Both the position numbers and the translations under genes were made by a program. A stretch of 64,000 bases of DNA from Thelonectria olida. Its lineage: Eukaryota; Ascomycota; Sordariomycetes; Hypocreales; Nectriaceae. Numbering within the stretch: position 1 is the stretch's first letter; each line of letters begins with the position of its first letter. The stretch is taken from NCBI GenBank assembly GCA_020736575.1, contig JAGPYM010000014.1:806001-870000 (forward strand), in the 5' to 3' direction. The notes beneath the pieces are model-generated. The model had not been told where the DNA came from and did not search any database. It was given only the letters and a program-made list of their open reading frames with translations. Positions 22,715-32,387 of the stretch are shown here, one piece after another.

Positions 22715-23776
22715 ATGCCGCCTAGAAAACGCAACGCCCTGGCTGCTGATGTATCCGCTCCAGACGAGCCCCTGCCAAAAAGGCGCTCCCTCCGTTCTGC
22801 CACTCGGAGTCACCAAGCCGCTAGCATTGAGCCTCCTCCAGCTGCTGAACCCGTCTCGAAGCCAAGACGAAGTGTGAAGAGGGCAGCGGAACCAGAAACA
22901 GAGTCAAAGAAAGTAGCCGAATCACCATCTCCCAAGGTCAAGGCCACCAAATCAGCTGCCAAAAAGTCCTTTTCCAAAGCCGAGACCAAGGCAGACAAGG
23001 AAGAGAAGGCGAGCAGACTATCCGAGGATACGGACGTGGCCTCGGTTCCAACTCACAACCCTGATGCCCCGAGACACGAGGGCGAATGGTACTGGCTCAT
23101 GAAGGCCGAGCCTGAAACGCGCCTTGAGAATGGCATCGATGTTCGGTTCTCGATTGACGATTTGCGCGCAAAGACCGAACCTGAGGGATGGGATGGTAAG
23201 GCCTTGAAGCACATCCTTGTATGCATGCATCTGCTCACACGTATCTAGGAATCAGAGCATATGCCGGTATGCAACCTGGCTTGTGAACCCTTGGATATTA
23301 AAAGATTGGCCGTGACTAACGCGCACAGCCCGGAATCATATGCGCAACATGAACGCCGGCGACAAGGCTTTCTTCTACCACTCCAACTGCAAAGAGCCCG
23401 GCATCGTCGGCGTCATGGAGATTGTCAAGGAGTTCTCCGAGGACCGCAAGTTTGCCCTCTCCCTGCTCCCCGTACGCTCGGCTCACATATATCAGGAACC
23501 GCGCGCCAACCAGGAACTCCATACTACGACCCCTCCTCTACTAAGGAAAAGCCCAAGTGGGATCTCGTGCACGTCGAGTTTCGCAAAAAGTTTGCTGTCA
23601 AAATCGGCCTCAAGGAACTCAGGGAGCTTGGGAAACCTGGCGGGCCCTTGGAGAATATGATGATGCTGAAGCAGTCGAGGTTGAGCGTGAGCAGGGTGAG
23701 CGGGGACGAGTGGAAGGCTCTTTGCGAGATTGCGGATGAAAAGGCCAGGGAGGCTGGGTTGGAGCACGAGACATAG
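22715..23776 (+). CDS. EVE-domain (thymocyte nuclear protein 1-like) protein, 4 exons with an 18-nt microexon
   Basis: Exons 22715-23195, 23249-23266, 23329-23445 and 23496-23776 give 298 residues. Residues 1-125 are a basic Lys/Pro/Ala-rich tail (MPPRKRNALAADVS start) likely to be nuclear. The EVE domain follows: GEWYWLMKAEPETR, the microexon-encoded IRAYA joining GWDG to RNHMRNM, then GDKAFFYHSNCKEPGIVGV, PYYDP and KPKWDLVHVEF. EVE domains belong to the PUA-like fold and bind modified bases in DNA or RNA, so a modified-base reader role is expected. Frame continuity requires the last intron (23446-23495) to use a GCAAGT donor with an AG acceptor, a GC-AG intron. Its 3' end converges on the IDO gene. 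Confidence 0.85.
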
Positions 23777-23984
23777 ACTTCTTGTTGAAGCTTGGGACTG
23801 GTATATCTAGTTCATCGCTTGTTGGGTGTTCATTTCTAAGCTTTAACGACTTGTAATATCTATCAGACTCCTTATTCAGCCCACAAGCTGGGGCGGACCT
23901 CGCTTTCTACTAACAACCATCTATGAAAACAATACAATTCGCCTGCTACTTTTCAATCACATCTCATCTCTACCCATTTTCTCA

Positions 23985-25320
23985 TTACTTCTCCAACTTG
24001 CCAGCATCCGTCGTCTCATCCCTCGACTGCTTCAAAAACGGAACCAGCGTCGTCCCCCCCGTCCCCGTGAGCTCCTGCCCATCCTTCTGCGACGACGAAC
24101 TCGCAAGATTCTGCCGCCCGCCCTTGCTCGCCTGCCGCGACGGCAGGATAATGTACCGCGTGACGATCTGGATGTGCTTGTTCCGGAACGTGCTCAGCGC
24201 CTCCGTCGCCGCCGTGTACGCATCCCTAAACCGCTGCTGCTCCTCCGTGGTCGCGGGTAGCAGCGCCAGCTCGCGGATGCTGCCCTTGCGCGTAATGTGC
24301 GTCAGGAACCGCGCGTGCGGGCCCGGCATGTAGTCGCGCACCAGCTCGTGGTAGCTGCGCTCGCCCTTCTCGGGCGTGTTGTTGCCGCTGGTCGAGTGCT
24401 GCACGCCGAGCACGATGTCGAAGAACTGGATCAGCGAGCTCTGGCCGTTGCTGCCGCCGCGAAGCTGTTGCCACTGGCCTTTGCCGTCGCCCTCGTCGTA
24501 GAAGACGCCCCGGGGGAGGCCGGCGGCTTCCATGTTCTTGCTGCCGGCGAGGAACGGCCGGATCTGGTAGTAGAACTCCATGGGGTCGCAGTGCTCGTAC
24601 ATGCGCTCGAGCAGGGCGCCGACGCCGTCGATGCAGTCGCGGAGTTTGTTGAGTGCCGAGGTGATGGCTTCGAAGTCCCTTGTCCTAACGGCGTCGAGGG
24701 CGGCCATCATGGGGGGGATGATGGATCCTGCCTTTGCCTCCATGGCGACGCTGATGAGCAGGAACCAAGCCTCCGACTTTGTTCCTGTGAACGAGACGAG
24801 GGTTTCGAGATCGGATATCCTTGAAAAGTCGGTTCCTGAGCAGTTGAAGTTCCACAGGTTGGCGGCGGCGTATGTCAGAACGGGGGGGAGTTCGAGATGC
24901 TTCGAGACTTGGAGGAAAGGGACGGTGATTTGCGGAGGTAGAATCTGCTAGAGTCAGTTACTGCTACTACAAAATGGGTTTGAATGTTGGTCTTCTCACC
25001 TCTTCCGGCGTCTCGCCGCCCCAGACATAGGCATGTGTAAGGAAGGCGAGTATCACATAAGCCCTCCGCCATTCCGGCTCAGACCGTAGACGATCTGTAG
25101 AGAGGACGGGGAGGTCATCTACGGCCCTCCTGATCCGACTGCTCTCAATGAGACTGGACAGGTGTGAAGCGACTAGCTCCCAGGGCTCGTAGTAAGCATC
25201 TGGCAACTGTTTCAAGGGGTTTTGTTCTGGAAGAAAGGCATTGCTGCTGACGGCGAACTTGTTCAACTCGGCCGTGGGCTCAATTCGAGAGCCCTGTTGC
25301 GGGATAGCGTGAGGAGACAT
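23985..25320 (-). CDS. indoleamine 2,3-dioxygenase (kynurenine pathway, first step), 2 exons
   Basis: Predicted 426 residues; exons on the minus strand are 25320-25000 and 24944-23985, phase 0. The enzyme is a cytosolic heme protein oxidising tryptophan to N-formylkynurenine. Family landmarks are LPDAYYEPWELVASHL near the N-terminus, the GGSNGQSSLIQFFDIVLGV block lining the heme pocket, RDYMPGPHARFL and FRNKHIQIVTRYI, where H364 is the expected proximal heme ligand. The start MSPHAIPQQG is preferred; an in-frame ATG at 25476 would add 52 residues without family character. It is divergent from kynureninase across about 630 bp, which suggests co-regulation. It may serve NAD synthesis (BNA2-like) or tryptophan breakdown. 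Confidence 0.93.
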
Positions 25321-25954
25321 TGCGAGCGAAGATTGAAGACTTGATGTATGTTGGCTTGTATTGAGGCTTATGAGAAGGTGGAATTGGTAGACTGTATTGA
25401 TGTGTTTGAGTTGACTGACAAGAAAGCGAGTCAAGTCAAACAATCGAGTTCTTAATAAGTTCACATTCAATGACAAGATGCCTTTGTTTGTTCAAAATGT
25501 CCAGTCCTTCCGCTCCGTGTTCCGTCCCTCATCCACGGCCGCTTCCGACGTCCGCGCGGGACACGGAGACGAGGCAGGTGACTTGTGCCAGCCCCGAACA
25601 AGACGTAATAGCCGCATGTCTCAGATCCATCGGCCCTTGCATGTCGGCCAATGGAAAGCATTGCTGTTCATCAAAAGGGCAAAAAACCTGCTCTCGTAGA
25701 CTAAAACTTCGGTTGGTCACGGACTTCGGATGGCGGATGTTCGTGACTTTGACCCACCAGATCCGAACTTCCGCGATCCGAAAAGTGCCCACAAACTTCA
25801 AAGGATGATGGAGTCGTGACTCTTGATGCGGACATAAAGTGTTTTCGTGAGCCCCCATGTGTGAGCTGTGTCGTACGATTCCAACATCTCATCATCGCCC
25901 TAGTCATCATTCGTCCAATACTAGTTCTCTCACTGTACGAATACCTCAATCACT
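25321..25954. promoter_or_regulatory. bidirectional promoter region of IDO and kynureninase
   Basis: This 634-bp gap between two divergent tryptophan-catabolic genes carries a cluster of ACTTCGG/CCGAACTTC-type elements: ACTTCGG at 25706-25712 and 25723-25729, and CAGATCCGAACTTCCGC at 25758-25774. The CGG/CCG triplets are of the sort bound by Zn2Cys6 regulators, one of which is encoded 2 kb away. Binding itself is inference. Confidence 0.45.
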
Positions 25955-27486
25955 ATGGAATTGTCAGCCTATGTCGAGAGTCTACGGAATGGGGCCTCTG
26001 CCAAGTTTCCCTCCGACGCCAACTCTCTTGCTTTTGCTCAGAAGCTCGATTCACAGGACAAGTTGAGCCATCTTCGAGATGAGTTTGTTTTGCCAACCAA
26101 GTTTTCGCTGAAGAAGAAGGCATTGGATGGTACTATCCCAGGTAAGACTCTCAACGACTGCTTGGTAACGTAGTGCTGACAAGGGTAGGGTCGACTAAGC
26201 CTCTTGTCAATGGCGCAAATGGTTCCGTGACAGGTCATCAGACGCCACCAGAGGACTCAGAGCAGGGTATTTACTTTGTCGGCAACTCTCTTGGCGCACA
26301 GCCCAAGGCTGTTCGTCAATACATCGAGGCTCAGCTGGAGACCTGGGCATCAATTGGTGTCAACGGACACTTCTCCACCCTCGGCAACACGCCTCTGGTT
26401 CCATGGCAAGACATGGCCGAAGACTGCGCCATCAAGTCGGCCGACATTGTTGGTGCCTCACCAAGTGAGATTGTCATTATGAACACCTTGACGGCCAATC
26501 TGCACCTGATGATGGCAAGCTTCTACAAGCCGACTGAGAAGCGACACAAGATTATTCTGGAGTGGAAACCCTTCCCCAGCGACCACTACGCTATTGAGAG
26601 TCAAATCGTATGGCACGGTTTGAGTCCCGAGAAGAGCATGATCAAGATCCAGCCCGATGAGAATTCCCTGATCCCCACGGAGAGAATCCTAGCCACCATT
26701 GACGAGCATGCCGAGGAGACTGCCCTCCTTCTCTTGCCAGGCATTCAATACTACTCGGGCCAACTCTTCGACATGCCCCGAATCACTGCGTACGCTCAAG
26801 AACGAGGCATCGTCGTAGGCTGGGACCTTGCCCATGCTGCTGGCAACGTGGAACTTCAATTGCACGACTGGAACGTCGACTTTGCCTGCTGGTGCACGTA
26901 CAAGTACATCAACGCGGGCGCAGGATCAATCGCTGGCGCGTTTGTGCACGAGAGGCATGGCAAAGTCGAATTTGACAACGAGACGGGCAAGCCAATCTTC
27001 CGCCCTCGACTCATGGGTTGGTACGGCGGCGACAAGAGTGTGCGTTTCAACATGGACAACAAGTTCCTCCCTACTGTCGGTGCGGGCGGCTTCCAAGTCT
27101 CGAATCCCTCAGCAATTGACCTTGCGAGTCTCTCGGGCGCCTTGTCGGTATTTAACAAGACCTGCATGCGCGACCTCCGATCAAAAGCTCTTGTGTTGAC
27201 AGCATACGCCGAGCACCTACTAGACGGCATCATCGCCGATTCCAACAGTGAAACGCCCCTCTTCGAGATCCTCACCCCTCGGGACCCCTCTCAGCGAGGA
27301 ACTCAATTGAGCGTCATGCTCAAGGACGGTCTCTTGGATGGCGTCAGCGCGGCGCTGGAGGAGAACGGTGTCTTATGCGATAAGCGAAAACCAGGCGTGA
27401 TTCGAGTTGCTCCTGTCCCACTGTACTCGCGATTTGAAGACGTGTGGAGGTTTATGCAGGTGTTGAGGGGGGCTTTGAAGCTGTGA
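25955..27486 (+). CDS. kynureninase (L-kynurenine hydrolase), 2 exons
   Basis: Exons 25955-26141 and 26189-27486 give 494 residues, normal for fungal kynureninase. The PLP enzyme cleaves kynurenine or 3-hydroxykynurenine to (hydroxy)anthranilate and alanine in the cytosol. Visible landmarks are YFVGNSLGAQP, MNTLTANLHLMMASFYKP, EWKPFPSDHYAIESQ, the cofactor Asp in GWDLAHAAGNVEL and the Schiff-base lysine K301 in WCTYKYINAGAGSIAG. GGFQVSNPSAIDLASL and RGTQLSVML follow. The start MELSAYVESLRNG fits the family N-terminus. It is divergent from the dioxygenase, so two steps of one pathway share a promoter. Formamidase and kynurenine monooxygenase are not in the window. Confidence 0.95.
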
Positions 27487-28051
27487 GATGTTGAGGATTG
27501 AGGATTGAGGATCGACAATGGTTAAATTGATAGACATGATAGCGATAATGATGTGATTATTTTCCTTCTGCTCTTTGGCCAATTGGACTTGTCGTGACTC
27601 TTCTCATCTCTGGTCCCCCATACTTGAGGACTGGATTAGCACTATTCCATCACATTGTCGTTGCTCGGATCCGCCGGGAACTGTCCATTCTCAAAGTCGT
27701 CGATTACCGCTGTAAGCCGAAATAAATGACAGGTAAATAGGTAACCTAGATGCCACAGAGCGCCAGAAAAGCTTCCATGTCGTCATCAAGGAGAACAAAG
27801 GATGCGACTAACACACGGGCGGAGCGGATGAGATTGTCAGATCCGAACTTCCGCCCACCTCCACAAAGCGGTGGAGTATCAGAACATCCCCTGTCATTAA
27901 TATCACGCATTGTTGAGATTGTTGAGCTCCGGTTGGGTCGAATGCGGAATATTTCTCAAGATGCCGGCTTTTCATGGCTCAACGTTATCCGATTCCGCGT
28001 TGGCCATGACGTTTGCCGACCAACTTCAAGATTACAAGTTAACTTCCTCCA
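27487..28051. other. convergent 3' intergenic region with a 17-bp repeat copy
   Basis: Lies between the 3' ends of kynureninase and the Zn2Cys6 regulator. At 27838-27854 it has an exact copy of the 17-bp sequence CAGATCCGAACTTCCGC found in the IDO/kynureninase promoter. No gene is seen. Confidence 0.5.
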
Positions 28052-30231
28052 TCAGAGGTGGTGTGCAAGGTCAATTCCACCACCTGCATCCAACAGCGCA
28101 AACAAGTTGAGAGCCGATGCCGCATCTGCATCCATTCCCATGTTTCCTCCCCAATATGATGCGTCGGGTGTTTGTAACATTGAGTCTGACAACCCAAAGA
28201 AGGCCGAGTCCAGATCACCAAAGCGAGGGGACGCGGCGGGTTGAAGACCGGTTTGCTGTAGAAATGATCGTTCCAATGACTCTCGAGGCTTCGGGTTTGA
28301 GACGTCAGGGCTGGATGCGTTTGCGTTCACGTCACCTGGCGATCCCGGCGTTCTTGAGGAATGACCAGAGTCATACGGTATCAGCCCGAATATTTGACTT
28401 GAACTCTCGGTGCGACGGAGGCGCTCTTGCAATTCTCGCTTCTCGAGAGACTCCAGCGCAATTGTCAGAAGCGACTGCGCAATCAGTGAATACTGCTTCG
28501 CATGGGTGTCGTGTTTCGAACAATGATCAAGCGCCTGTATTGACATGCGAGTGTACTTCTCCAGGATGCGGCCAAACCCTCCAAGTAGACCAATGCCGAG
28601 AACCAGGGAGCTTGCAAAGAGCCATGACCTTGTCGTATCAGCGCCTGCGGAATCACGAGAAGCTTTGGGCAGACTTACACCAAGATCGGAACCCGGCCGA
28701 CAAGGGCTCCCCGTTCAATCAGATCGATGATCGGGTCCACCATCAAGCTTGCAGCATCAATGCACGCGTCGGCCAATCTCAACTTTCCAGGTGTCATTGC
28801 CGAACGGCTGGCGGATGCTTGTGATCCGTCTGACAGGCGCCGACACAGTTCGTACATCAGGAAGGGTCGTGATACAAGCATGACGGCGTAGTAGTAGGTT
28901 GATAAGATTTGACATGTGCCGCTGACCCGGGCCTGTTCATGAATTCCGGGGTTGGCAAGGATGTCCTTGAGGGGTTTGAGCCACCTCGAAGACCAATCGC
29001 GGAGCTGCAGAGAAATGCCCTCCGTCAACTGGAGCGATATTTTCCTTCTAGAATAGATTTCGGTGATGACGCCCTCGAGAATGAGAAAGATTTGAACAGA
29101 GGCATTGAGAAGATCCGGCATGTCATTGCTGCCATCGTCTGCGGATTGATAGGGAACAGTGCAGTCAACGTCGGATGTCGCCGGCGGCCGACCCATGGAA
29201 GAACTCAAGAACAAGTCGACAATTCGTAGACTCTTCCATAGGCGGTCTCGTTGTCGATGGACGTCGGGTCCGAACCGAGCATTGACTTCGGTTCTGTGGA
29301 TTCCGATGGAATAGGCAGCACGAACTGCAATGCCGAAGAATAGGAACGCACCATTGATTTGACAAGAACAGAGCATGTAGAGGGTGATGAGCGTAAAGGC
29401 CTGGACAGTGCTGACGCTGAGGTTTCCACTTAGGTTCGTAAATGCCTTGTCGCGCGCGTACTCAAAATAGTCTTGGGCAAGCTCCTCGTCGTCCATCTGC
29501 CGTCCAATGGCCAAGACTAAAAAGTTCACAATGGAGGTAGCATCGTCGGGTTTCTGAGGCAAGTTGGCCCACAGCATGATGTCGTCAAGAAGAAGCCTCG
29601 TATTGTCAAACAAGTCAACCAACCCGGTCGAAGTCGACAAAAACGTGGAGATGGCAAGGGGGATTTGATCCGGGAAGACGGCGGGCACGGAATTGTCTCC
29701 TGGCGTCCGACGTGATTGATGAGCCGGGGCATTCTCGAGGACTGAATAGCGGCTCGACCGTGGCGCAAAGGCATTTTGTCCAACCTTTGCTGTAACGAGT
29801 TGTCGCACAGATTGGAAGAAGGACAAGGGCGCACAATCCCCAACGAAGATGAGCTTCCCTTGGGCATCGCAGACAAGACGAGCTTCTCTCGGAACCTCCG
29901 TGTCGTCCTCTGGTGACACGTCGAGACCTTGATGTGTTGAGACGTGCTGTCTGGCCAAATCAGTCGTCGCTGGCACTGGCAATGGTGTCACGGGTGTCGC
30001 GTCCCTGGTTGAGCGAGACCGCGACGCCCTGTCCGAGTGCGGTGGTGATCGCGGTTGCTGGGCGCTTCGTCGGCGACGCTGAGGGGAATAGTGGCAGGCA
30101 TGAGGCCGTTGTCGGCGGGCACAGTAGCTGCAAGGGAGCTTTCCATCGCACTTGACTTTTCGAGCCTTGCAGCCGTCGCATGCGTTCGCGATGCGGCTCC
30201 GGATGTAATGGTCAGGCTCTGGTTCCGTCAT
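28052..30231 (-). CDS. Zn2Cys6 transcription factor with fungal-specific TF domain, 2 exons
   Basis: Exons on the minus strand are 30231-28679 and 28628-28052, 709 residues. The zinc cluster ACDGCKARKVKCDGKLPCSYC..C has the spacing C-x2-C-x6-C-x5-C-x2-C-x8-C near residue 20. A basic Ser/Arg linker follows, and then the middle homology region (VQAFTLITLYMLCSCQINGAF, IHRTEV, SMGRPPATSDVDCTVPY). The C-terminal exon (YTRMSIQALDHCSKHD onward) ends in an acidic/Gly-rich tail. I prefer the ATG at 30231, five residues before an I-R motif leading the zinc cluster; an upstream in-frame ATG at 30306 would add 25 residues. Its position between the kynurenine genes and the epimerase fusion makes it the natural candidate local regulator. 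Confidence 0.88.
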
Positions 30232-32387
30232 GTTGGAATGTGTAGTAAAACTGCCGAAGTTCGGATGAAGAGGCGAAAGCCAGGTGGTGGCACCGTGTAG
30301 AGACATTCGGAAACACTGTGGGCCATTACTCCCGGTCCGAGAGAGCAGCCAGATTTTGTGAAGTGCAAAAAGAGAAAAGGGAATGGGCTCAATTGATGGA
30401 GAATATGAACCTACGGATTATCGTCATATGATAATAAGAATTCCATCAAGAGCAATATCCGCTTCTGTCAATTGCCGACGCCGACTCCAAGCGAACTTGC
30501 GCCCGGAACCCTGTCGATAACCCCCACTGACCCAGCTTACGGCAGTTGGTTCTGAGAGGCAAAGGTTCTTCCTCGATTTGTATGCAGAGTTGCTGATGAT
30601 CGGAATAACTTGATAACCCGAAAGCCGATATCTTGTTTATGCTGTCATTGTTAGACTATTTCTCATTGAAGTGCATCGATGACTACCAAAGTTCAGATTC
30701 GACTGTCCACCTAGCCATCACTCGAAGATCAGACATGAATATTTGACAATTCAAGTGCCGAACCAAGCCTTCCCTAACTGTGTGTCCCGGGACCAAAGAG
30801 CTACTAAAAGATAGAGTTTTGTCCACTCGCTGGTGATGGGTTGAGACTAAATGCTTGTTGCAAGTCCAAGTACACATACTTACGCAGCAAATGAGATGCA
30901 ACGAGATAATGCGTTGGGACCAGCAGCCTTGAGCGGTAAGGTTGGTTGCATTACTAGACTCGAGAGTGAGGGAGTTATCCAAAGAAAGGACATTTCTATA
31001 GCTATTAACTAAGACAAGACCAAACAAGCACAATAGAAATAGGTAGTACACATCGTGTGTTTTCCAACCTTCCTCTTGTAAATCTTTGAAGGCAGTCGTC
31101 ATTCTTTTTTCTTTAGCTACCCTAGCCTTCTGACTTAGCGGTCTATTTGGGCTCGATATATTCAATTCAACTGTCTAACTGACCTGACCTTACTTGACAG
31201 TTACAGACAGTGCTACAGTCAGGTCTCTTTGGGTTTATTGATTTTACATCTTTACTAATAGGTATGTGCCAATGCAGACCTATAAGTGAAAAGCCATCCC
31301 TCGGGAAGTAGGTACCTGAGTAAACAAGTTGGATCTTTGTTTCACAGTTCTCCCTAGGTAGTCCCCTCATTGTCTTAGGAAAGCGATATCCGGGGCCGAC
31401 ACCCGAACACAAGGAGGAAATGATCGGAGAAATCGGGCTATCGGGTCGGAATGTCGGCAGCTTTGCCCTTGGAAGCCACTGCATTACTTCGTACAACGAC
31501 ACGGCATGCTGCTGCGGGGATGAGACACGGCACAGACACGGCACGATTCCTAGCTGCATTTGATCTGCAAAGGACACTTCTCGTCGTCGTAACGCATACC
31601 CAGATACTCACTTCAATAGGCAGACAAGCAGGTAACACCACCTGAAGCAACTGAATAGGACCAAGTGCACAGGCATATCATCTCAGGTTGTGCCAACGTG
31701 GAAAAGAACAATTGGTTCATATCCCCTGTGTCGAAGATGGACTTTTTCTGACCGACTCGTCGAGCGGGAGCGGCGCTATTGAGAGACATGAGAACATACT
31801 TGAACGCGGGGTTCGGACTGTCGTGGTCAGGATCGATTGGAGAATACCTGTGTGACACAAGAAGCCCTTCATCTGGTCTCCTCTTGATCACTTAAGACAT
31901 CGCTTGTGTTAGAACTAGAGTCGCAAACGCCACATCATCTTACTGGAGCATGTTCCTACGGAGAAGACGGAATTGAATGCTTCCTTCGTTTTTCAGAGAT
32001 ACACTTACCGTACTACTCGTGGCTTTCCGCTGTGAAACACCAATCTGAGTGTGCTCATGCCACCGCGGGGAAAGGGGAAGGGTAGGGCAGCAAGGTAGAC
32101 GCGTTTTCATACCGTTCCAACTCCATAGTTCGGCCTCTAGAAACATATAGCACCTTGACATCTGTACTTGCACCCATAGGGCTTTCACATGCATCTCGTC
32201 CTCGATTAAGAAGAAGTGACTGTCTGGAAGTTAAAAGCTTGCCTTGACTCCCGTCGGAACCCATATCTCACAGTCAGCATTTCTCAAGCCATCATAGTAG
32301 CGGCAGTTGGTCTATTGTCCCCTTTTCCCCTTTTCCCTTGCCCTTTTATTGCCTTTAGCGCGGCAGGAAAGGCCCTCTCTGCTCAAA
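30232..32387. other. long divergent intergenic region
   Basis: About 2.15 kb between the divergent regulator and the aminotransferase-fusion gene. A CCGAACTTCGG-like element (ATCCGAACTTCGGC on the minus strand, 30253-30266) lies just ahead of the regulator start. Minus-strand frames near 30683-31165 and 31613-31891 are open but have no family pattern; they are left unannotated. Confidence 0.4.

Noticed and set aside
30683..31165. 160-codon minus-strand frame with one hydrophobic segment and an internal GTAAGT
   Set aside because: The sequence after the possible donor does not join to a second plausible exon and no family is recognised.
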